Source: Paeniglutamicibacter sp. Y32M11 (GTDB lineage: Bacteria > Actinomycetota > Actinomycetes > Actinomycetales > Micrococcaceae). Taken from it: DNA of 64,000 nt. Shown piece after piece: positions 29,074 through 36,836 of the stretch (position 1 is its first letter; each line of letters starts with the position of its first letter). The translations under genes were made by a program, and so were the position numbers. A model generated the notes under the pieces. The model was not told where the DNA came from, did not search any database, and saw only the letters and a program-made list of their open reading frames with translations. The DNA lies in the NCBI RefSeq assembly GCF_019285735.1, contig NZ_CP079107.1:1178001-1242000 (forward strand). Direction: 5' to 3'.

Positions 29074-29559
29074 ATGGATCCAGTTAATGAGTGGGACTGG
29101 GCGGATGTTTTATCCCTTGTAGTCACCTTCCTAACCGGAGTGGGCGTATTCGCCATCGTCTGGCAAATAATAGGTGAGCGAAGTGCCCGGCATCGTGAAT
29201 TCGAGAATATGTATGTGCAACGGTACTGGGATATTGCTGGGCGCCTGCCTGTTCGATTCGTCCAAGGTCATGAAAAATATTCGATGGGTAAGTCTGAGAG
29301 AATAGCCATGCGCGAATATCTTATTTTATGCGAAGACGAGTTAGATTTGCGCAAAGAAGGTTACATAACCGATAGAACATGGGAGATTTGGAAGTCAGGC
29401 ATTATTGGAACAATCCACGACCCAAAAGTGAAGACAGTTATCAACGAATTTCCCTCGACTAGATTAGTAAATATTCGTGACCTAATGAATATTTCAAATG
29501 GAAATAGCGATCCCCTCAATAGAACTAAAATTCGTAGGTGGTGGAATGGCCTTCGGTGA
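29074..29559 (+). CDS. Small unknown membrane-anchored protein, AT-rich
   Basis: A 161-residue protein with one TM helix near residues 10-32 (DVLSLVVTFLTGVGVFAIVW) and a charged cytoplasmic part rich in arginine and tyrosine. It resembles the DUF4760-type small membrane proteins in layout only; I cannot name a family. The start is preceded by AAGGAGAA at good spacing. Codon use is distinctly AT-rich (ATA, AAT and TTA are common), unlike the surrounding actinobacterial genes. It follows the split DUF262 gene by 79 bp and may have been part of the same defence unit. Confidence 0.65.
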   Translation: MDPVNEWDWADVLSLVVTFLTGVGVFAIVWQIIGERSARHREFENMYVQRYWDIAGRLPVRFVQGHEKYSMGKSERIAMREYLILCEDELDLRKEGYITDRTWEIWKSGIIGTIHDPKVKTVINEFPSTRLVNIRDLMNISNGNSDPLNRTKIRRWWNGLR

Positions 29560-29765
29560 TCATGCCGCATCGATGATCCTGTACTAGTCGCACCTCAGTC
29601 TGGTTCGCTCGGAAGCGGAATAAGCCTCACAAGCCTGCCGTTTTCTATAATAGATAGCGGCAAGCCTGCGGCTGACTGTCAGACTTGAACAACATGGGCC
29701 GGGCTTGACTCGGACGTTTTCTGACCTGCCAAGAAGCCAAGAAGTAGTGTCATGAAGCGGGCCGT

Positions 29766-29773
29766 CATTAAGC
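29766..29773. repeat. Target-site duplication, left copy (CATTAAGC)
   Basis: Identical to 31188-31195 on the other side of the ISL3-family element. Confidence 0.9.
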
Positions 29774-31187
29774 GGCTCTCCGACTTTCGACGTGGTGACC
29801 GGGTGTTCAGCACGGCCGGAGGCGTGCCGTGTATAACAATATCCTCCATCGGTAATTCTCGTGATTGACGTAGCCGCGGCCAATTCTTTTCATGTTCTTG
29901 GCAGTGAGGTTGGCAGCCTCGCTGCGGGCGTTGGTGAGCCGAGTCAGGCAGAAGGTTTCCAGTTCCGTTTTCCAAGCCGTGAGTGTCCGGAAAAGTGACT
30001 TGGCTTCGTGCATGCTGGTGGCCTTCACGGAGGCTTGGAGCTTTTCCCAAGCCGTAGCGAACGAGTCCCGGTCACGAGTTTTTAGAAGGTCTCGGACGTG
30101 TTCCTTGATGGCATAGACGACCCCGAGCTCTGCATCCGATGCCAGAACATCTCGGAGTCGATCGGTCTGCTTGTTGGAGAGTTTCTCGATGTTGCAGGCC
30201 AGCAGCTTCCGGTACCTGTAGGCCGGGTCGATCATCTTCCCGCGGCGGTCATTGAGGTCATGTGAACGGCGTCGGCGTACCGCGTTGATCATCTGGTTCG
30301 CTCTTTGGATGATGTGGAAATGGTCAACAGAAATCCGCACCTCAGGCAAAGAATCACGGATGGCCTTCCGAAATTCTGCGGACATATCCATGGCCACGTA
30401 CTCGATATTCCGCTTCCACGACGCCGGACGTTGAGCCATCCAGGTAGTCACTGCCTTGCCACGGCGCCCGTCCACCACATCAAGGATCGTTCCGGTGCTC
30501 AGGTCCGTGAATACAATTGACCACGGCTCGACCCGCATCATCTTGCCCGTGGTTCCCAGCACGAAACGCACCCTACGGAAACGGTGTTCATCCACGCCCA
30601 GCTGGCGCACGAGACGCTGGTCTACGTCTAGGACGATTTGTTCGGTGACTAGGAGCTTGCGCATGACGGTCGGCCAGGAAACGCGGTGGGCTCTGGCGAT
30701 GCCGGTGATAGCGCGTAGCTCGTGGATGGCCGCTTCAACGATTTCACCCACCAGCCGGGTGGTCAGTCTGGACCGCAACGGAATCTGGTCGGTGACCTGC
30801 ACGAAGGTCCGCTTGGGACAGGCATCCTCCAGACAGACCAGCCGGCGTTTCTTCACCATCACTTCCAGGCCCTGGCCACCACAGGCTATGTCCTTGACCC
30901 GGTGCACGGGTCTGGCCTGGATCCGGCGGGAGAATACTCCGCATTCAGGGCATGGCGCTTCAGGGTTGAGGGGCTCAACCAGCACCGAGCGGGAATCACC
31001 AGTTCCTTCAACGCTCAGCACCACATGGTCATCAAGATTAAACAGAGTCGACGCAGCATCAACTGCGCCCGTATTGTTAAACACGGCTCGTAGTCCTTGG
31101 TTTTATGAATGTCTAGACAACACCCATAATTCCGTAGGGCTGCGAGCCTTACTCATTTGATGACACCACGCTCAAAGTCCGAGAGCC
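29774..31187 (-). mobile_element. ISL3-family insertion sequence, apparently intact, with 8-bp target duplication
   Basis: Terminal inverted repeats begin GGCTCTCCGACTTTCGACGT at 29774 and, reading inward from 31187, GGCTCTCGGACTTTGAGCGT, followed on both sides by GGTG. The element is 1414 bp and is flanked by the identical 8-mer CATTAAGC at 29766-29773 and 31188-31195, the duplication length typical of ISL3. Full-length transposase, clean ends and a perfect duplication indicate a recent insertion. Confidence 0.93.
29807..31084 (-). CDS. ISL3-family transposase
   Basis: A 425-residue DDE transposase. It has an N-terminal zinc-ribbon (CPECGVFSRR with a later CLEDAC), an HTH segment (GIARAHRVSWPTVMRKLL) and the DDE_Tnp_ISL3 core with LGVDEHRF, VVDGRRG, YVAMDMSAEFRKAI and VDHFHIIQRAN; the C-terminal SEAANLTAKNMKRIGRGYVN is family-typical. 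Start is a GTG at 31084 with AAGGA upstream. No frameshift or stop is visible, so it is probably active. Confidence 0.93.
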   Translation of the reverse strand: MFNNTGAVDAASTLFNLDDHVVLSVEGTGDSRSVLVEPLNPEAPCPECGVFSRRIQARPVHRVKDIACGGQGLEVMVKKRRLVCLEDACPKRTFVQVTDQIPLRSRLTTRLVGEIVEAAIHELRAITGIARAHRVSWPTVMRKLLVTEQIVLDVDQRLVRQLGVDEHRFRRVRFVLGTTGKMMRVEPWSIVFTDLSTGTILDVVDGRRGKAVTTWMAQRPASWKRNIEYVAMDMSAEFRKAIRDSLPEVRISVDHFHIIQRANQMINAVRRRRSHDLNDRRGKMIDPAYRYRKLLACNIEKLSNKQTDRLRDVLASDAELGVVYAIKEHVRDLLKTRDRDSFATAWEKLQASVKATSMHEAKSLFRTLTAWKTELETFCLTRLTNARSEAANLTAKNMKRIGRGYVNHENYRWRILLYTARLRPC

Positions 31188-31195
31188 CATTAAGC
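31188..31195. repeat. Target-site duplication, right copy (CATTAAGC)
   Basis: Identical to 29766-29773. Removing the element and one copy restores a perfect palindrome (see findings). Confidence 0.9.
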
Positions 31196-31280
31196 GTAGT
31201 TAATGACGAAAAGGTGCCCTGATCTGGGAAAATGTAGTTTCTACACAACATTGCACTACAGTGCAAGAAGCACCCTTTCG

Positions 31281-31574
31281 ATGCTTAATGATACCCACGT
31301 TTCCCCTTCCCTTCCCTTCCCTTCCTGCAGCTTTGACCAGCCAGTCGCTGATTTCCCGGCCGGCTTGAACGTCCTGACCTCGTTCCTGGATGCGACCGGT
31401 TTCGGACCAGTGTGTGAAGACCGTTTCTCCCAGTTCGTTCTCGACCAAGCCACCCACCGGCCCGGACGAATGGTCGGATCCCTCGGATCCCTCGCTCTCA
31501 TGCTCGCCGGCAGCGAACACGTCTCGGACCTCGATGTCTTACGCTGTAAACTGGAGTTTGAAACTGCCCACTGA
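31281..31574 (+). pseudogene. 5' fragment of an IS1380-family transposase
   Basis: About 98 codons remain of a protein that is usually around 450. GLNVLTSFLDATGFGPVCED, TGFGPVCEDRFSQFV, HRPGRMVGSLGSLALMLAG and EHVSDLDVLR match the start of IS1380-group DDE transposases of actinobacteria. The catalytic region is gone; the sequence loses similarity after DLDVLRCK near 31550. A pentanucleotide run of TTCCC units lies inside the codons for residues 8-12. Confidence 0.7.
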
Positions 31575-31648
31575 CGGCAGGAATATTGACCGGCCGAACG
31601 GCACGCCGCGCTGATGGCTACCGGTGCTCTGAAACCTTTTGCAGGTAG

Positions 31649-31838
31649 TTAGCTCATCGGCAGGGTCCCCTTCCCTGATTGCGTTTGGAGCAGCCGGATC
31701 AATTCACCACTGGTCTTGCAGACATGCGCGTGATGCAACAACCGATCCACGGTGGCAGGCAGTACCCAAAGTCTTGGGCATCAGTTGGTCAAAGCCATCT
31801 GAAAGTGGCCGTCAATCACCTGGAACAGCAGCCTGGCT
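31649..31838 (-). pseudogene. C-terminal remnant of an IS21-type IstB ATPase
   Basis: On the minus strand, pieces read LLFQVIDGHFQMALTN, then a stop, then VLPATVDRLLHHAHVCKTSG and LLQTQSGKGTLPMS before the TAA at 31649. This is the typical end of the IS21 helper ATPase IstB (F-Q-V-I, DRLLHHA). At least one in-frame stop and loss of the N-terminal AAA+ domain make it a dead fragment. Confidence 0.65.
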
Positions 31839-31859
31839 GATGAGGGGCCAGTGGCGGAA

Positions 31860-32030
31860 GCTCGGGACCCATTCGGCAGCGGTCTACAATGGCCGCGCCC
31901 GCGCCCAGGTGTCGGAGCCGGTGATCGAGCTGGTTTCCCGGGCGGCCGCCCGGGATTCCCAAGGCGCAGCTTGCCAGAGACTACGGGCGCTACCGGGAAA
32001 CGGTGTACCAGTGCGTCCGCCGCGGACACA
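31860..32030 (+). pseudogene. C-terminal scrap of a serine recombinase, frameshifted
   Basis: The plus strand reads SEPVIELVS in one frame and, after a frameshift in a GC-rich stretch, GIPKAQLARDYGRYRETVYQ in another. Together they make the helix-turn-helix end of a resolvase-type recombinase. The catalytic domain is missing. 32031-32463 shows no gene I recognise. Confidence 0.5.
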
Positions 32031-32463
32031 CTTGGTCCGGCCCGGCCCGGCCGAAAGATCCCGTCTGGAGGCGTGGGGAGCGGTACCGATTCACGGGGGC
32101 GATCATTGACATGAGATCAATCGCTTTAGCCCTTCTCTGGCACATTCGCGGTTCAATTAATCGATGATGGGCACAGATGGGAAGCTGCCCCAATTGTCCA
32201 ACGCCGTGCCAAGCCAGAGGCCGCCGGTACCAGACTGACCGCGAGTGCTAGCAATGAGAAGGACGGCTCCACGGAGAACACGTATAAGGAGCCCGCCGAG
32301 ATCAAGCTGTTGGTGGAGATCGCAATGCACTGGGACCCAGAGGGCTGTTCCGAATTGGGGTTCGTGAAGGCGGGCCAAGGGAGTCCATGGCTGACGACGT
32401 CCTCTAGGGATCCCCGGCTCGGGTTGATTTATCAGATCAGATCAGCCGCGCAGAACAAGCGGC

Positions 32464-34965
32464 CTATTTTCTGCTCATGAGTCCGGAAATACCCGTGACG
32501 AACAGGCCCAGAAGTCCCCACGATAGTAGCTTGATCATCGTAAGCAGAACGAGCAGCCACGGTGTTGTGCTGGCCTGCCACGCAGTGGATTGGCCGGCGT
32601 CCAAGGGAGAGAGGACGACGTCCATTGCGTATAGCGGAGCAATCAAACTTGGATATGCCGGGGGCGCGGGGTCAGATGCTGCAGTTGTGATTAGTTGCTC
32701 GCTAGCTGAGCCGGCTCCCGCTTTCCCCTCTGAGGAGTTGGCCGGAACTTCCTCGGCTCCTGAAACCACTACGGCTGAAAGCGCTGTACTTCTGTCAGTT
32801 GGCGTAAATGCCTCGGTATTCAGCCCGACGAGAATCGCCGATAAAAGCCAAAGCATTGCCAGCCATCCGATTGCGGCTACGGAATAGTAGCCATGGCCTA
32901 TCGTCCATTTCGTAACTCGACGCCAGATGGTTCGCGAGAACCAATCGCTTCCGCCGGCCAGCCTTCGATCCGTGGACTCGAACCTTAGCCGACGACCTTC
33001 GGATTCACGCCCATCAGCCTCGAAGGCTTTTGCGACCTCCAACCAAGGCTGCGACTGAAAGACCACCCGATCCATTTTCCGTTCGCTGCCCGGGACGCGG
33101 TCAGCTGCATCTTGGCCCAGCCAGTCCCTCGCCGCCGTCCACGTGTGGAATGGGGGTCCAGAAACGTTGGAGAATGTCACACTGGTGGTGTTCCTGACGG
33201 TCGGCATTCTCACGGCTTCAGCGGAGGTTGATTCGTTGTTAGCGAGATTGAGGTGGGTAATCGTGGAGCCCCCTAAATCCAAGTCTCCTCGCCAAGATGT
33301 TTCACCACGAATCTCAAGGTGCTGAATAACCGCTTCCCGAGCTTGAAACGACGGCATTTTGGGGACCCGCGGTGTCTTCCGGGGTCTCCTGCTGTCAGGA
33401 CGAGTGCACGGTTGGGTTTCCTGCACCGGCACGGAAGGCGCGGTGCCTCCGAGTTCGATGCGGGATGCTTCTGCGCCGTTCAGAACAATATTTCCCTGCA
33501 GATTCGTGTCGCCGTCGATGCGCAGATGTTGGAAACTGGCACCCTCGGCCAGGAAGCTGGCATCCAATGCCCGGAACCTGGTACCCGCTGGACGAAGGAG
33601 AGCGAGTGAAGAGCCGCCACTAATCGAGAACGTTCCCAGAATAGTCGCCCGGTCCGCGAGAATTCCACCCGGATCTATGATCGCTCCACTCATGGAAACA
33701 CCTCGCTCGATGTGGGCCCTAGACAAGACCAAGGCAGCAATTTTCGTTGCTTTAGGTGGTTTATGTGACGACTGTTCAGTCTGCACATTAAGGGTGCCAT
33801 CGATGCGTGCACCCTCCAGATTGACAACGCCTAGGAATGTTCCACCATCCAAGTTGACTCTTGAAAAGGAGGATCCCGTGGCGCCTACACAATCGTTGCC
33901 TATCTTATTGATGCTTGCACCGACCAAGGAAAGGTCCTTCATCTTGGCATCGTGAAGATAAAGCCCCCCCGCCTCGATATTGGTGAGTATCGCGTCGTTG
34001 CCTACCTCGATTCCATTCAGATCGATTTGGCATCCGGATTTAGCCCATGCTGCAGAACATGCGGCACCTTCCATGCGAAGCTGGCCGCCGACCCGTGCGC
34101 CTCGGATTCGAATACTACAAGTCGTCTTCAGCCCACCCATATATAAAACTCCTCCGACCGAGAGGGTGTCCATCACGATCGCATGTTTTTCGCATGGGGT
34201 GTCCGGTGTTGAATCACAAGGTACTTGGACCCTCGTATTGGCGAGCTCGAGATACCCGCCGATCCTTCCGCCTACGAGGTCTATTGCGCCAGTTACATCC
34301 ATGTTGCCCATATCCGCAATCCCTCGCACCTCGAGCATACGGGCGTCGAGGGCTCTTCGTTCGATCTGCGAATTTTCGGCAACAGGTGTACCAGAGGCTT
34401 CACCACCGAAAGCCTGGGAATCCGACGTGGCTTCCTGGACGCGGCCCAGAATGTGGGTACTTGTCAAGTCCAATTCCCCACAAGAAAGACCGCTAGCTAG
34501 CACTGCGCCTTCCACTCGACAGTTGTGAATGATCAGTCTCTTGCTAAGTTCCGCATGTACCAGCAGCACATCAGTTTTGACCACAGAATTGTAAATATGA
34601 AATTCAGTTCCTTGGAAGGACTCCAACCATAGGCTTCCTTCGATTCGCACACCGTTGAACCGAATGGGGAAGCTGAGGGAAGCAAAATCAAGGTCGAGAG
34701 TTCCGACAATTCGGACCCCGCTTAGTTCCAGTCCCCGCGGATCGGGAGTGCCTGGGAATCCAAGCAGTGCCTCTCGTAGAACCCTGGCCTCAAGGCTCGG
34801 CACGGAGTCCGCATTGCTGGAGGCCCATTCAAGTCGAGCGTCAGCATCCAGATCTTGCTCTACAGCGAAATCCAGTGGTACCCCCGAGCATAGGGCGTCG
34901 TTGATTCTCGCTGGCCAGTCAATCGAAATCGTAGTAGCCACTTCTTCTATAAAATCACTAGTCAC
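32464..34965 (-). CDS. Large beta-helix-like membrane protein of unknown function
   Basis: An 833-residue protein. Residues about 75-560 consist of degenerate repeats of about 20 residues with the pattern L-x-G-x-x-I-x-G-x-L-x-L (LELSGVRIVGTLDLDFASLS; VNLEGARIDGTLNV; LDLVGGRIGGYLELANTRV type), which should fold as a right-handed parallel beta-helix akin to pentapeptide-repeat or bactofilin-like solenoids. A linker follows (WLEVAKAFEADGRESEGRRL), then hydrophobic helices near 700-720 (VAAIGWLAMLWLLSAILVGL) and at the C-terminal end (LLVLLTMIKLLSWGLLGLFV), which should place the solenoid in the cytoplasm. Similar actinobacterial proteins are often mislabelled membrane-associated oxidoreductase; I see no redox motif. 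It stands alone beside the IS debris. Confidence 0.75.
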   Translation of the reverse strand: MTSDFIEEVATTISIDWPARINDALCSGVPLDFAVEQDLDADARLEWASSNADSVPSLEARVLREALLGFPGTPDPRGLELSGVRIVGTLDLDFASLSFPIRFNGVRIEGSLWLESFQGTEFHIYNSVVKTDVLLVHAELSKRLIIHNCRVEGAVLASGLSCGELDLTSTHILGRVQEATSDSQAFGGEASGTPVAENSQIERRALDARMLEVRGIADMGNMDVTGAIDLVGGRIGGYLELANTRVQVPCDSTPDTPCEKHAIVMDTLSVGGVLYMGGLKTTCSIRIRGARVGGQLRMEGAACSAAWAKSGCQIDLNGIEVGNDAILTNIEAGGLYLHDAKMKDLSLVGASINKIGNDCVGATGSSFSRVNLDGGTFLGVVNLEGARIDGTLNVQTEQSSHKPPKATKIAALVLSRAHIERGVSMSGAIIDPGGILADRATILGTFSISGGSSLALLRPAGTRFRALDASFLAEGASFQHLRIDGDTNLQGNIVLNGAEASRIELGGTAPSVPVQETQPCTRPDSRRPRKTPRVPKMPSFQAREAVIQHLEIRGETSWRGDLDLGGSTITHLNLANNESTSAEAVRMPTVRNTTSVTFSNVSGPPFHTWTAARDWLGQDAADRVPGSERKMDRVVFQSQPWLEVAKAFEADGRESEGRRLRFESTDRRLAGGSDWFSRTIWRRVTKWTIGHGYYSVAAIGWLAMLWLLSAILVGLNTEAFTPTDRSTALSAVVVSGAEEVPANSSEGKAGAGSASEQLITTAASDPAPPAYPSLIAPLYAMDVVLSPLDAGQSTAWQASTTPWLLVLLTMIKLLSWGLLGLFVTGISGLMSRK

Positions 34966-35759
34966 GGGTTGATCATATGTTCAATTGGGTGCAAATAATG
35001 GCTCATTACGCCTTGAAGGCAAGAGCCTTGTCTGTTGCCGTTGCAATGGTTTTTATTCGACACTTCGAGTAGGTGGTTGGCCGGGTCGCCCAGGAGTCAC
35101 CAGCTTCGCTTCGGAAGGCCATGAATTTGGCGTTGGTTGGTCAGAGATGCAAATGGTGTCAAATATTGTTTAGGGTCAGAGTTCCACTTTGGGACGCACC
35201 AGCACGGTGCCGACGAACTAAAAAATGAAATTGATGCCATGCGCCATCCGTATCGCCCATTTGTTCCCCCTGTCCTGTTCTCAACAATCGATCCTTTCCT
35301 TCAACTTCGACCCGCCGGTTGCCGCGTCGAAGTTGAAGCAATGTGAAGCGCTGAATTTCCGGGATGTCTGTGGAGTCCGACGCTTCGTGGTGGCGTTCCT
35401 CGATCGCTGTATGACGTAACCCGCACGTAAGCCCGATTCCATCAGTCCGAAACCATTGCCACGGTTCCATCGAAGCTGCGCCTAGCATCCTCGTCGTCGG
35501 CAACAAACGACAAAGGATGATCCCTCCAAAAAACCGCCAAAGAACGTCGAAGGCCGCATTCCAGCGACGAAAAAATGTCGCAATAAGGTGTCGCAGGGCA
35601 GCTGGGGGACCCCGTCGACCTATGATTTTGAGGAAATATTTGGTTCCTTTTCAGCGATTTTACAAGAATTTTCTCGGCAATTCCCTCTATCTCAAAGCTG
35701 CAGCACATTCACTGGATACTTCAAGTATCTGCAATCAGTTTCAGGGCTGACAGCTGTTT
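34966..35759. other. About 800 bp without a recognisable gene
   Basis: Only short frames without motifs. It contains the promoter side of the beta-helix gene at 34966-35050 and a perfect 13-bp inverted repeat at 35299-35338. Confidence 0.4.
35299..35338. repeat. Perfect 13-bp inverted repeat (hairpin)
   Basis: Arms CTTCAACTTCGAC (35299-35311) and GTCGAAGTTGAAG (35326-35338) with a 14-base loop. No T-run follows on either strand, so it does not look like a simple terminator. Confidence 0.6.
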
Positions 35760-36078
35760 TGTCCGAAAGATTCCACGAGTCGGTCTGCGATTTGGTCCGT
35801 TTGCTTGATAGCGGGTATGGGGCATCTCCGAAGTTGGTACCACCTCCCGGAAGCATGCCTGCCACGTGGAAATGAAGGTGTGCAATGGCTTGATATGCCG
35901 CAGTTCCGAGATTCTGCAGACGGCAATTCCTGGCCGTTCGTACGCTTCGCCCATGGCGGCTGTCGCTGTAGCCGCTGCAGCTACGAGGGCATGACGTTCC
36001 TCTTTGGTTCCTTCTAGCAGTGTTTGGCAGTGACGGGTGGGGATAACGAAGCGATGGCTGATACCTCGTTAGTCCCCC
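35760..36078 (-). pseudogene. Frameshifted HIT-family nucleotide hydrolase
   Basis: One minus-strand frame reads HRFVIPTRHCQTLLEGTKEE, HALVAAAATATAAMGEAYE and RPGIAV. The next frame continues QNLGTAAYQAIAHLHFHVAG and MLPGGGTNFGDAP. These are consecutive parts of a HIT (histidine triad) protein, with the catalytic H-x-H-x-H as HLHFH. The sequence GTCTGCAGAAT at the switch would be VWQN if one G were restored (GTCTGGCAGAAT), so a single base deletion explains the shift. The N-terminal end is also degenerate. HIT proteins hydrolyse nucleotide phosphoramidates and dinucleotides. Confidence 0.7.
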
Positions 36079-36836
36079 CATTACGAGTACCGCGACGAGA
36101 TTCGTGCGGCAGAGGATCGTTTGCCACTCAGGCAGTCGCAGAATGAACTTGGATCGTCATTGGGCAGTTTGACGCTGCTATCTGTCATGAGGTCACCAGC
36201 GAGGTCAGGCACGCTTGGAATTCTGGCAGGTTGATTATTGCTGCTCGTCAGGGCGGATGACGATGCGTAGTTCGCAGCGAATCCGACTTCCTGGAAATTT
36301 GAACTGTTTCGAAAGTTGACTTTTTGGTGCTCGGATGTCGCAGTGGCGGCCTAACACTGCAAGACACACGTCATCATCGGCACGCTCATCGTGTCCTGTT
36401 TCGGTAATTGCATGGCTAGCGGACGCACAGGAAACGGCGCAATAGACGAATTCCAATCGTGCTCTTGCAGTGAAATCGACGACGATTCACCCTGCGGTTC
36501 GCTCGATGGCCAAAGGCGCGAGATCTTCACCTATGCAGCGTCGGGACCCACAGCTAGATTCCGGCTCACTGCGCGATCGCGCCGTCACTGCGCCGAATCC
36601 GTTAACCCGGTAGGCTGGTCTATGTATGGTTTGCAATTTCGCATGACCAGCACAGAAACAAGACGAAATATCCGCGCACCTCGCGCACCTGACTCACCGG
36701 AATGACAATTGCGGTCCTCGGTAGTGGCTTTCGCTCTTCCTCTATGAAGAGCGCGAGTCTCGATCGAAGACCAGGTTGCACCGTGGTGTTTCCTGTTCGC
36801 CGTGTGCTGCGGATATTGATCGAAAGGACACGCCCC
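36079..36836. other. pnp leader and upstream region, no gene
   Basis: No convincing coding frame. It should hold the pnp promoter. A stem-loop at 36732-36754 (CGCTCTTC paired with GAAGAGCG, 7-base loop) lies about 80 bp before the pnp start; in many bacteria a leader stem-loop is cut by RNase III for PNPase autoregulation. rpsO, the usual neighbour upstream of pnp, is absent. Confidence 0.45.

Noticed and set aside
32157-32463. Possible coding remnant (PAEIKLLVEIAMHWDPEG)
   Set aside because: A few residues look protein-like, but there is no start, no family match and too little length to call a pseudogene.
3819-36836. Prophage or ICE
   Set aside because: No integrase of the tyrosine type, capsid, tail, relaxase or conjugation gene is seen; only IS elements and recombinase scraps.
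36079-36836. tRNA gene as an island attachment site before pnp
   Set aside because: No cloverleaf-like sequence with a T-loop GTTCGA-type motif and acceptor stem could be assembled here or elsewhere in the window.
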